The position numbers and the translations under genes are program-made. A stretch of 64,000 bases of DNA from Candidatus Acidulidesulfobacter diazotrophicus (GTDB lineage Bacteria > SZUA-79 > Acidulodesulfobacterales > Acidulodesulfobacteraceae): positions 19,280 through 83,279 of the forward strand of contig SGBB01000010.1 in the NCBI GenBank assembly GCA_004195025.1. The letters are read 5' to 3'. The notes under the pieces were generated by a model that saw only the letters and a program-made list of their open reading frames with translations, did no database searches and was not told the DNA's origin. The first letter of the stretch is position 1. Each line of letters begins with the position of its first letter. Below, one piece after another: positions 43,757 through 52,178 of this stretch.

Positions 43757-45217
43757 ATGGAAAATTTTGATATCTGCGTAATAGGCGGGGGTCCCGCAGG
43801 TTATGTAGCGGCATTGAAATCAGCGCTTAACGGTATGAAAATTGCTGTAATTGAAAAGGATAAATTAGGCGGAACTTGCCTAAATAGAGGATGTATACCC
43901 ACAAAAGTATTATACTCAAAAGCTAAATTTTTAAATAGTTTGAAATCGGGAGTAAGCGGTTTTCATATAGATAAATATAATTATAATTATGAAGATATAA
44001 TAAACTATAAAGATGAAGTTGTTTCAACATTGGTAAGCGGCGTAGGTAAATTGCTAAAAGCAAGGAATGTCAGTGTTTTTAACGGTGCAGCTTTTATTGT
44101 ATCTGCCCCCGATAAAAAAAATAATATTTCAGGAGTGATTAAAATAGTTATTAAAAGTCAAGAAAATAACAATAACAATAATAATAATAATAATAAGGAA
44201 TTAGAAATATCCGCATCTAATATTATAGTTGCGACAGGATCCTCTCCTGCTATGATTCCTGCATTCCATATAGACCATAACAATATTATTACTTCCGACG
44301 AAATATTAAATATAAAATCAATACCGAAAGATATCGCTATTATCGGAGCAGGGGTTATCGGATGCGAATTTGCGAATATTTTTAACGAATTTGGTTCTAA
44401 AGTTACGATGCTTGAACTTTTGCCGGCTATATTAAGTACGGAAGATAAAGAAATTTCTAAATTTACCAATAAAATACTGGCATCAAAAGACATTGAAATT
44501 AGAACTTCTATTGAAGTGGATAATATATCGGCCGGCGGCAAAGGCGCAATTGTTTCGCTAAAGACGGGAGAAAAGATTGAAGCGGAAAAAGTATTGGTGT
44601 CTATCGGCAGAATTCTTAATACGAATAATTTAGGTTTAAAGGAAATAGGAGTAGAATTGGATTCTAAAGGAAAAATAAAAACGGATGTTCATAATGAGAC
44701 AAATATTGCAGGAATATATGCTTGCGGTGATATAATAGACGGTCCTATGCTTGCTCATAAAGCATCTTATGACGGCATTATCGCTTCTGAAAATATTGCA
44801 GGCAGGAAAAGAGAAAAAAACTATTCCGTCTTACCATGGTCTATTTATGTTAATCCGCCTATCGGAACCATCGGACTGAAAGAAGGCGATAAAGAATTAG
44901 AAAGTATAAAATATAGAGTCGGCCGTTTTTCTTACGGGGCTAACGGTATGGCTCTTGCCATGGAAGAGAAAGAAGGATTCTTGAAAGTTTTAACGGAAGA
45001 TGAAACAGGTAAAATTATCGGCGCGACAGGCATCGGCGCAGATATGCCCGAACTGATAGCCGAAATTACTGCTATTATGCATTTTAACGGAAATATAAAA
45101 GATGCAGAATTTACTATCCATTCCCATCCTACATTATCGGAGATAGTTCCCGAAGCTGTGCTGGATTCAATAGGAGAGGCTATTCATAAATATAATCCGA
45201 GAATGTTTAAAAAATAA
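43757..45217 (+). CDS. lpdA: Dihydrolipoamide dehydrogenase
   Basis: A 486-residue FAD-disulfide oxidoreductase that reoxidises dihydrolipoyl groups with NAD+. FAD motif IGGGPAGYVAA, redox disulfide GGTCLNRGCIPTK, NAD motif IIGAGVIGCEF, second FAD motif YACGDI, and the catalytic His-Glu in HSHPTLSE are all intact. A run of ten Asn codons interrupts the region near residues 136-147, in a loop before the GSSP motif, from AAT/AAC trinucleotide repeats. It lies inside the housekeeping block without any lipoyl-enzyme E1/E2 genes, so LbpA of the sHdr cluster is a possible partner. An AAGGAA site precedes the ATG. Confidence 0.95.
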   Translation: MENFDICVIGGGPAGYVAALKSALNGMKIAVIEKDKLGGTCLNRGCIPTKVLYSKAKFLNSLKSGVSGFHIDKYNYNYEDIINYKDEVVSTLVSGVGKLLKARNVSVFNGAAFIVSAPDKKNNISGVIKIVIKSQENNNNNNNNNNKELEISASNIIVATGSSPAMIPAFHIDHNNIITSDEILNIKSIPKDIAIIGAGVIGCEFANIFNEFGSKVTMLELLPAILSTEDKEISKFTNKILASKDIEIRTSIEVDNISAGGKGAIVSLKTGEKIEAEKVLVSIGRILNTNNLGLKEIGVELDSKGKIKTDVHNETNIAGIYACGDIIDGPMLAHKASYDGIIASENIAGRKREKNYSVLPWSIYVNPPIGTIGLKEGDKELESIKYRVGRFSYGANGMALAMEEKEGFLKVLTEDETGKIIGATGIGADMPELIAEITAIMHFNGNIKDAEFTIHSHPTLSEIVPEAVLDSIGEAIHKYNPRMFKK

Positions 45218-45253
45218 TTATATAAAAATTAAAAATAAACAAGAGGTCTGTTT

Positions 45254-46501
45254 ATGCCCCTTATAGTGCAGAAGTTCGGCGGAACTTCAATGGGAAATAT
45301 AGAAAGAATAAAACACGCGGCAACGCGGATAATCGGCGAAAAAATTAAGAATAATGAAATTGTTGTTGTAGTTAGCGCAATGAGCGGGGAAACAAACAGA
45401 CTTTTAGATCTTGCTCTTAAAATTGGCGGAAGCCATAACAACTTAGCAACCGATATGATAATTTCTACAGGGGAGCAGGTCAGCGCAGGTTTGCTTTCAA
45501 TAGCTTTAAATAATGAAGGGTATGAAGCCGTGCCTATGCTTGCTCATCAAGTTAAAATTAAAACTGACGGATCATATGGAAACGCGAGAATTTTTTCTAT
45601 AGATATTGAAAATATAAAAAAAGAATTAGATAAAAATAAAATAGTCGTAGTTGCAGGTTTTCAAGGTATTGATGATTCAGGATATATAACAACATTAGGC
45701 AGAGGCGGTTCTGATACTACCGCAGTAGCGATTGCCGCCGCCTTAAATGCAGACAGATGCGATATTTTTACCGATGTGGAAGGGGTTTATACATCTGATC
45801 CTTCTATTGTTCCTGAAGCTCGAAGATTAGACAAAGTTTATTTTGATGAAATGATTGAAATGTCAAGCTTAGGCGCTAAAGTTTTGCAAATTCGTTCCGT
45901 TGAATTTGCAATGAAATATAAAGTTAATTTATTTGTAAAATCAACTTTTATTGATGGACCCGGAACTCAAATTAAATTTTCAAGTAAAGAGGACAATATG
46001 GAAGAATTGCAAGTTTCAAGCGTTGCTTGCGATAAAGATGAAGCAAAATTATCTATAAGAGGTATTCCCGATAAACCGGGAATAGCGGCGGCTATATTTT
46101 CGAGCATAGCGGATGCGGGGTTAGTTGTTGACATGATAATTCAAAACATCTCCGTTGAAGGTTTAACCGATTTAACATTTACGGTTACCAAAAAAGACCT
46201 TAAAAAGGCTTTAGAAATTGCTCAGAATATCGGCAAACAACTTAATGCAAAAGAAGTGTTGTCCGATGATAAAATTGCTAAAATATCGGCTATAGGTGTC
46301 GGAATGAGAAATCATTTCGGAACGGCATCTACTATGTTTTCAGCTCTTTCTAAAGAAAATATCAATATAATGATGATTTCTACTTCAGAAATTAAAATTT
46401 CATGTATAGTTGAATTAAAATATGCGGAGCTTGCAACGAGAATATTACATGAAGCTTTTAATCTCGGATTGAAAAATAATTGTGATTGTAATAATAAATA
46501 A
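45254..46501 (+). CDS. lysC: Aspartate kinase
   Basis: A 415-residue enzyme for the first step of lysine, threonine and methionine synthesis. The kinase domain has VQKFGGTSMG (5-14), VVSAMSG, STGEQVSAGLL and TLGRGGSDTTAVA; two ACT domains follow from about residue 265 and are probably feedback sites. The C-terminus ends in an Asn/Cys stretch (NNCDCNNK). An AGAGG site precedes the ATG. It lies 36 bases after lpdA and 80 bases before cimA. Confidence 0.96.
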   Translation: MPLIVQKFGGTSMGNIERIKHAATRIIGEKIKNNEIVVVVSAMSGETNRLLDLALKIGGSHNNLATDMIISTGEQVSAGLLSIALNNEGYEAVPMLAHQVKIKTDGSYGNARIFSIDIENIKKELDKNKIVVVAGFQGIDDSGYITTLGRGGSDTTAVAIAAALNADRCDIFTDVEGVYTSDPSIVPEARRLDKVYFDEMIEMSSLGAKVLQIRSVEFAMKYKVNLFVKSTFIDGPGTQIKFSSKEDNMEELQVSSVACDKDEAKLSIRGIPDKPGIAAAIFSSIADAGLVVDMIIQNISVEGLTDLTFTVTKKDLKKALEIAQNIGKQLNAKEVLSDDKIAKISAIGVGMRNHFGTASTMFSALSKENINIMMISTSEIKISCIVELKYAELATRILHEAFNLGLKNNCDCNNK

Positions 46502-46580
46502 TGACAATAAAAAATTAATAATAATGATAACAATAATAAGTAATTAATATTAATAACAGCAATAATAATATAAATTAATA

Positions 46581-48236
46581 ATGAAAACCGAAAAAGTTTT
46601 GAAAAATAAAGATTTCAATAGAAAAATTGAAATATACGATAGTACGTTGAGAGACGGAACGCAAGGCGAAGGTTTTTCTCTTTCTTTAGACGACAAATTG
46701 ATTATAGCCGATATTCTTGATGAGCTTGGAGTGCATTTTATTGAAGGCGGCTATCCTTTATCAAATCCGAAAGATAATAAATTTTTTGAATTGTCGTCGA
46801 AGAAAAAATATATAAATTCTAAAATAACGGCTTTTGGCAGTACTAAAAAGAAAAATTCTAAAGCGTCTTCAGATGTGGGTCTTTTAACTTTATCTGATTT
46901 AGACGTGAAATATGTAACTATTTTTGGAAAATCATGGGATTTACACGTTAAAGAGATTTTAAAAGTATCATATGAAGAAAATTTAGAATTAATTGCCGAT
47001 TCCGTAGAATTCTTAAAACAAAGCGGCAAAATTGTTTTCTTTGATGCAGAACATTTTTTTGACGGTTTTAAAAATAACGAAGAATATTCCGTTAAAACTA
47101 TTAAATCGGCACTATCTTCGGGAGCCGAAAAAGCCGTGCTTTGCGATACTAACGGCGGGACATTACCTCATGAAATTTCAAATATAATCAATAAATTATC
47201 CGATTATTATAATATTGACCCTGATAAATTAGGCATTCATGCGCATAATGATACCGATTGCGCGGTTGCGAATACTATTTCTGCTGTTTTAAGCGGCATT
47301 AGTCATGTTCAAGGCACAATAAACGGTTATGGAGAAAGAACCGGCAATGCAAATTTATCGTCTATAATACCTAATCTTGAATTAAAATTAGGATTTCATT
47401 GTATTTCCAAAAATAAATTAAAAAATTTAACTAAAGTATCACATCTTATAGATGAAATATCTAATAATATTCCTGTAAAAAACAAAGCTTATGTAGGGGA
47501 AAGCGCATTTGCCCATAAGGCAGGAATGCATGCAAATGCCGTTCTTAAAAATCCTTCATCTTACGAGCATATTGATCCTTTATTGGTCGGTAATGCCCGT
47601 AGATTTTTAATATCGGATCTTTCAGGAAAAGGAAATATTGAAGCTAAAGCAAAAGAACTCGGTTTTGATTTAAGCCGCATAAATGAAGAACAAGAAAAAG
47701 AATTGCTTAATAAAATTAAGGAAATGGAAAACCATGGGTTTAATTTTGAAAGCGCGGACGGTTCATTTAAGATGCTTCTCAATAAATATTCGTCTAAAAA
47801 ATATAATAATTATTTTAAATTGATTTCCTTCAGGGTTGCAATTGAAAAAAATACGCTGCAGAATAATATTGAAGACAACGAAAATAATTATAATATTTTA
47901 AGTGAAGCTGTAGTTATGCTTGATATTAACGGTAATATTGAACATACGGTAGCGCTTGGAGACGGTCCGGTTAACGCGCTTGATAATGCCTTGAGAAAAT
48001 CTTTATTAAAATTTTATCCGATATTAAATGAAATGAAATTATCGGATTTTAAAGTTAGAGTAATAAATAGCAGCAATATGAAATCCGGCACAGGGTCTTT
48101 TGTAAGAGTTTTAATAGAATCTTCTGATAAAACTTCTAAATGGACGACTATCGGCGTATCCGAAAATATTATAGAAGCCAGTTATCAGGCTTTAGTTGAC
48201 AGTATTAATTATAAATTAATAAAAGAAAATATATAA
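46581..48236 (+). CDS. cimA: (R)-citramalate synthase
   Basis: A 551-residue enzyme of the isopropylmalate synthase family that joins acetyl-CoA and pyruvate to start isoleucine synthesis. DSTLRDGTQGEGFSLS near the start, FIEGGYPLSNPKD, CDTNGGTLP, HAHNDTDCAVAN and the AHKAGMHANAV loop mark it as CimA rather than LeuA. The C-terminal regulatory domain (about 395-550) is present. Next to lysC, it is the end of the conserved amino-acid part of the block. Confidence 0.95.
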   Translation: MKTEKVLKNKDFNRKIEIYDSTLRDGTQGEGFSLSLDDKLIIADILDELGVHFIEGGYPLSNPKDNKFFELSSKKKYINSKITAFGSTKKKNSKASSDVGLLTLSDLDVKYVTIFGKSWDLHVKEILKVSYEENLELIADSVEFLKQSGKIVFFDAEHFFDGFKNNEEYSVKTIKSALSSGAEKAVLCDTNGGTLPHEISNIINKLSDYYNIDPDKLGIHAHNDTDCAVANTISAVLSGISHVQGTINGYGERTGNANLSSIIPNLELKLGFHCISKNKLKNLTKVSHLIDEISNNIPVKNKAYVGESAFAHKAGMHANAVLKNPSSYEHIDPLLVGNARRFLISDLSGKGNIEAKAKELGFDLSRINEEQEKELLNKIKEMENHGFNFESADGSFKMLLNKYSSKKYNNYFKLISFRVAIEKNTLQNNIEDNENNYNILSEAVVMLDINGNIEHTVALGDGPVNALDNALRKSLLKFYPILNEMKLSDFKVRVINSSNMKSGTGSFVRVLIESSDKTSKWTTIGVSENIIEASYQALVDSINYKLIKENI

Positions 48237-48421
48237 ATTAGTTTATTATTATATTTTATATATATAATGTTTATTAAATATTATTTTTAAATTAAATTTG
48301 ATATTAATTAATGTTAATAAATTATTTTATTTATTATTATATTGCGCTGAAAGTTTTATAATTACCTTAATAAATATAAGAATTTGGATATTAAACATAA
48401 GATAAAATTAAGGAAAAATTT

Positions 48422-49054
48422 ATGATAGATTTTGATAATATTAAAGAAAAAGGTTTTTTTAAAGCATTTGTTTTAACCTGGAAGAAATCTCTTTTTTCTC
48501 CTGAAATTTTTTTTGGAGAAATAACATCCGACGACAATGTATTACATCCTTATTTTTATGCTGTTATTTTTGGTTACGTAAATCTTGTATTTTCTTTTTT
48601 TTGGGAAATATTTTTCTTCAAAATAGGTTTTTATTCAAATTATTCATTTTTGCCAAAGATTCCATTATTGTTTGCGCATAAAGATACTATTACTTTATTT
48701 ATAATTTTCGGGATATTAATATTATTAATCTTCTTTGGAATTTTGTACAGCTTATTTTTATTGCTATTAAGCGCTATTTTACATGGTTTTATTCGTTTGT
48801 TCGGAGGCAAAAAACATTTTAGATATACATTCAGGATAATTTGCTATACGGCGGGGGTTAATCTTTTTTCTATAATGCCTATATTTGGCTATAATATAAT
48901 TTTAGCATGGTTTTTTGCTCTGACGGCAATAGGAATTAAAAAGACGGAGGGCATTTCTACTGCAAAGTCAATTATTATAGTTTTACTGCCTTATATTTTT
49001 ATATCTCTAATTATGATAACATTTATAATTAAAATAATTACGACGAGGAGTTAA
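48422..49054 (+). CDS. Yip1-family integral membrane protein
   Basis: A 210-residue protein with about five hydrophobic helices and an N-terminal cytosolic segment carrying WKKSLFSPEIFF, which resembles bacterial YIP1-domain proteins. It also has FYAVIFGYVNL and the FRIICYTAGVNLFSIMP segment common to that family. The function is not established. Its 3' end overlaps the convergent rfaE2 gene by 17 bases. An AAGGAAA site precedes the ATG. Confidence 0.8.
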   Translation: MIDFDNIKEKGFFKAFVLTWKKSLFSPEIFFGEITSDDNVLHPYFYAVIFGYVNLVFSFFWEIFFFKIGFYSNYSFLPKIPLLFAHKDTITLFIIFGILILLIFFGILYSLFLLLLSAILHGFIRLFGGKKHFRYTFRIICYTAGVNLFSIMPIFGYNIILAWFFALTAIGIKKTEGISTAKSIIIVLLPYIFISLIMITFIIKIITTRS

Positions 49055-49523
49055 TTTTTTTAATCTTATCAATTATATTAGTTGTTGATTTTTCATTAAC
49101 ATAATCTATAAGAACTACTTGACCGCCGTATGATTTGACTATATCAGATCCTGCTATTTCTTTATTTTTGTAGTCTGAACCTTTAACTAAGTAATCGGGC
49201 TTAATTTCATTTATTAAATTATACGGCGTATTATCGTTAAATATAACAACAAAATCCACAGGTTTTAAATTTGAAATTATATAAGCTCTGTCATCTTCAA
49301 TAATTATCGGTCTATCGTTTCCTTTTAGTTTCTTAACAGACGAGTCGCTATTGAGACCTACAATTAAAATATCGCCTAATTTTTTTGCTTTATTAAGGTA
49401 TATGACATGTCCGGCATGAATAATATCAAAACATCCGTTGGTAAAAACTATTTTTTTTGATTTATTTTTAAGTTTGGCGACTATTGTATTTAAGACTTTA
49501 ATATTATTAATAATTCTATTCAT
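49038..49523 (-). CDS. rfaE2: D-glycero-beta-D-manno-heptose 1-phosphate adenylyltransferase
   Basis: A 161-residue nucleotidyltransferase equal to the C-terminal domain of HldE; it makes ADP-heptose for lipopolysaccharide core. The start region has FTNGCFDIIHAGHV (29-42) with the HxGH ATP site, then VGLNSDSSVKKLKG, and VDFVVIFNDNTP. As a stand-alone domain it needs a separate heptose kinase, which is not in the window. It implies an outer membrane. Convergent overlap with the Yip1 gene. Confidence 0.92.
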   Translation of the reverse strand: MNRIINNIKVLNTIVAKLKNKSKKIVFTNGCFDIIHAGHVIYLNKAKKLGDILIVGLNSDSSVKKLKGNDRPIIIEDDRAYIISNLKPVDFVVIFNDNTPYNLINEIKPDYLVKGSDYKNKEIAGSDIVKSYGGQVVLIDYVNEKSTTNIIDKIKKINSSS

Positions 49524-49670
49524 TTCTAAAATTTATTGCCGCTAAAAACTGAAAAAAATAATTAATTATAAAATAAATTTACAGGGATTATCAATTTATT
49601 TATTTTTTTATTTTATTAAATTTTATTATTACTATCCCTAAAAATAAACCAAAAATAAACCAAAAATAAA

Positions 49671-49712
49671 CCCGCGCTATTATTAATTAATTATAATAAA
49701 TAATAGCGCGGG
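49671..49712 (-). terminator. Strong 14-bp hairpin, terminator-like on the minus strand
   Basis: CCCGCGCTATTATT (49671-49684) and AATAATAGCGCGGG (49699-49712) are perfect inverted repeats. Read on the minus strand the stem is followed by TTTATTTTT, as in a terminator. On the plus strand it is followed by AAAAA, so it would act leftward, upstream of rfaE2. Three copies of an 11-base AAAAATAAACC repeat adjoin it at 49639-49672. Confidence 0.55.
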
Positions 49713-49787
49713 AAAAATGGAGAAAAGAAATACATATTATGTTTATTATATAATAAACATAAAAAACTTGTCAATATAAATCTTTAA

Positions 49788-49805
49788 CCCAAATTTGCCG
49801 ATAGA
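49788..49805. repeat. Solo end of the MITE-like repeat (copy H)
   Basis: CCCAAATTTGCCGATAGA, one base different from the 18-bp terminal repeat of the element at 51578-51742. No hairpin core follows. The remainder of the 485-base gap 49524-50008 holds no gene. Confidence 0.75.
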
Positions 49806-50008
49806 AAATAAATTTTTACGGAAGAAGAATAGTGTTATATTATAAAATATCTTAAAAAATACACTTGAAATTTATTAACAATAAATGTTAATCTATACAG
49901 AATATATTATAAATATTAAAAAGCAAATAAAGATTGATTATAGTATAGATTATATTCAATAAATATAATCTATAAATTATAAGCAGTTTAAAAATAAACA
50001 ATTTTAAA

Positions 50009-50098
50009 GGAGAGGTGTCCGAGAGGCCGAAGGAGCATGACTGGAAATCATGTATAGATGTGAGTCTATCGAGGGTTCGAATCCCTCCCTCTCCGCCA
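50009..50098 (+). tRNA. tRNA-Ser (anticodon GGA)
   Basis: Acceptor GGAGAGG/CCTCTCC-type pairing, anticodon loop CTGGAAA between ATGA and TCAT arms, a long class II variable arm (TGTATAGATGTGAGTCTATC), TTCGAAT T-loop, and encoded CCA at 50096-50098. Confidence 0.97.
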
Positions 50099-50401
50099 GA
50101 TTCAAAACAGCTGATTTTTTAATGTTTTTTTAATAATTAAACTAATTATTAAAAAAAATTTAATGACAATTTAAATAATTTTAATGATAAAAAATTTATT
50201 AATTAACTAATAAAAATAAATAACAGCGATGAAATTTATTTTGCAATAATGGGATTTTTTGATTGAAAAATAAATTATTATTTATATTTATTGTATTTGT
50301 AATGCAGTATTATTATTTTTTGATATACAAAAAATAATATAATAATATATTTATATGTTTAATAATTAATATTATAATATTGCCATCATGGAGGTATAAA
50401 A
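50099..50401. other. AT-rich spacer with no gene seen
   Basis: 303 bases between tRNA-Ser and tatA. Nothing but A/T-rich DNA, short frames, and a GGAGG ribosome site for tatA at its end. Confidence 0.5.
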
Positions 50402-50680
50402 ATGTTCGGTTTTTCTCCTATAATTATTTTTGTATTATTACTAATCGTAGTTTTAATATTTGGAGTAGGTAAATTGCCTGAGCTGGGAAGCGGTATAGGA
50501 AAAGCGATTAAAAATTTCAAAAGAGGCGCATCGGGGAAAGATGAAATAGACGTAACTCCCGAACCAGCTAAACATCAAATTAAAAAAATATCGGCGGCGC
50601 CTAGAAAATCAACTAGAAAAACAACTTCAAAAAAAAATTCGGCTAAACGAAATGTAAAAGTAAAAGTAAAAAAAGCTTAA
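50402..50680 (+). CDS. tatA: Sec-independent (Tat) translocase subunit TatA
   Basis: A 92-residue protein with a short N-terminal membrane helix (about 5-20), the hinge [23 protein letters not shown] (residues 20-42), and a basic Lys/Arg-rich tail. The helix ending in FG and the amphipathic helix are diagnostic for TatA/TatB; length and absence of a longer domain favour TatA. It would form the pore for folded, often cofactor-bearing, proteins. TatC is not in the window. A GGAGG site precedes the ATG. Confidence 0.93.
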   Translation: MFGFSPIIIFVLLLIVVLIFGVGKLPELGSGIGKAIKNFKRGASGKDEIDVTPEPAKHQIKKISAAPRKSTRKTTSKKNSAKRNVKVKVKKA

Positions 50681-50733
50681 AAATAAAAACAATTATGGTT
50701 TATTAATCTTCTATTATTAAATCGGCTGGTGTT

Positions 50734-51402
50734 TTATTTCTTCTTGATAACATAAAAATGACTGACATTCACTGAAAAATTTTTAGTACCTGTAGGCACA
50801 TTAAGAAAAACAACCATAAATTTTATAGGGCGTTGAGGTAATATCTCTAAATCTGACATATTATTCCCGTTTTTATTTTGCGTTGCCTGATTTATTGAGA
50901 CATTAGACATTGTCTTTAGTTTATTTATATTTATGGAATTTCCTGCATAAACATACTTAGTTGCTAAAATTATATTTTTAGAACTATACAGATCGCACTT
51001 TAATTTTACGAACCCGATTGGAAATTTATTATTATTTGATAAAAATCCTGTTATTAATAAATTATTTTCAGGCAATGTTTTTGATCTATAAAGTTTAGTC
51101 TTTAAATTAAAAATTTTTATGTGTATATTGTTGCTCGGATAAAATGTTTTAAAGATATAATATATAGAAATAATCGCCGCTATAGATAAAAAAATATAAA
51201 AAATTTTCTTGCCTACAGTGTTATATCTTATTTTCCTATTTTGGTTATTTTTTTTTTGAAATTTATTGTTTTCGGAAGTTTCCGATAGTTTTTTTCTTAC
51301 ATTTTGCCCGTTTATATTTTCACTAAAATCATCTAACGTAAAATCAATATTTTTATCTTTACCTTCCTGATGATTATCGTCTCCCAAAGTCCAGCGTTCC
51401 AT
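50734..51402 (-). CDS. Membrane-anchored DUF3426-like protein
   Basis: A 222-residue protein with a charged, Asn-rich cytosolic part (1-80), one transmembrane helix (about 84-105) and an extracytoplasmic domain. That domain contains LLITGFLSNNNKFPIGFVKLKC, TKYVYAGNSININKLKTM and a late KFMVVFLNVP strand, a pattern I associate with the DUF3426 domain. The usual N-terminal zinc ribbon of such proteins is absent. Its function is unknown. It is convergent with tatA. Confidence 0.65.
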   Translation of the reverse strand: MERWTLGDDNHQEGKDKNIDFTLDDFSENINGQNVRKKLSETSENNKFQKKNNQNRKIRYNTVGKKIFYIFLSIAAIISIYYIFKTFYPSNNIHIKIFNLKTKLYRSKTLPENNLLITGFLSNNNKFPIGFVKLKCDLYSSKNIILATKYVYAGNSININKLKTMSNVSINQATQNKNGNNMSDLEILPQRPIKFMVVFLNVPTGTKNFSVNVSHFYVIKKK

Positions 51403-51577
51403 ATTTTTTGTATTTGTAATAATTCTAATTAATTTTTATTACTATATTATTTCATTATATCATATTTTATATCATCATTATATCATATTTTTATTCGGTT
51501 TTAATTAAATTTTTAATATTAATTAATGAATTAATTATCATACTATAATATAAAAAGTTAATCTAATATTGTTTATT

Positions 51578-51742
51578 CCCAAAATTGCCGATAGAAATTT
51601 ATAGACTGAATTCCCGCCCACGCGGGAATGACTTTGATGGGTTTTAAAAGTTCACCCGTTTGGTGTCATTCCTGCGAAGGCAGGAATCTATTATTGTTGA
51701 AGCATTGCGGTATTCTCAATAATCTCTATCGGCAATTTTGGG
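51578..51742. mobile_element. Complete MITE-like element (copy I) with terminal repeats and target duplication
   Basis: Perfect 18-bp terminal inverted repeats: CCCAAAATTGCCGATAGA (51578-51595) and its exact reverse complement (51725-51742). Both ends are flanked by TTATT (51573-51577 and 51743-51747), consistent with a 5-bp target duplication. Inside are two hairpins, ATTCCCGC/GCGGGAAT (51610-51629) and ATTCCTGC/GCAGGAAT (51668-51687). No protein is encoded in its 165 bases, so a transposase elsewhere would have to move it. It lies in the 776-base gap between the DUF3426-like and PAS-GGDEF-EAL genes, where nothing else was recognised. Confidence 0.8.
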
Positions 51743-52178
51743 TTATTGCATAATATAATTACACAATATTGCAATATGTTTTTCTTCACTATTGCAAAAA
51801 AGATATTGCTTATTTTTGAGTTGGATTTTTCATTCTGCAAGTTTATAAAATTTAATTAATGTAATATTAAATAGTTATAAATGCCTATATTTACAATAGT
51901 ACAATAGAAATTCCTAATAACAATTAGGCAACTGTTATGTTTAAAACAAACAATATAATTTTTTAAAAAATAGTTTAATATAAAAAAAGTTAATTTTTAT
52001 ATTAATTATTAATATTTGTATTTTTATGTTTGCATGATATTATTTAATTATAAAATAAAATGCAATCTATAGTAAGTGCACAGTATCTAAAAATATTCTA
52101 AAATACCCCGGCGGTTTTATAATGTAGATTAAAGGAAATTAATTATAGTTATACTATTGGTAAAAAATAAAATAAATA

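Noticed and set aside
44158..44541. 127-residue minus-strand frame rich in Leu
   Set aside because: It is the shadow of lpdA; the Leu run is the reverse reading of the AAT/AAC tract.
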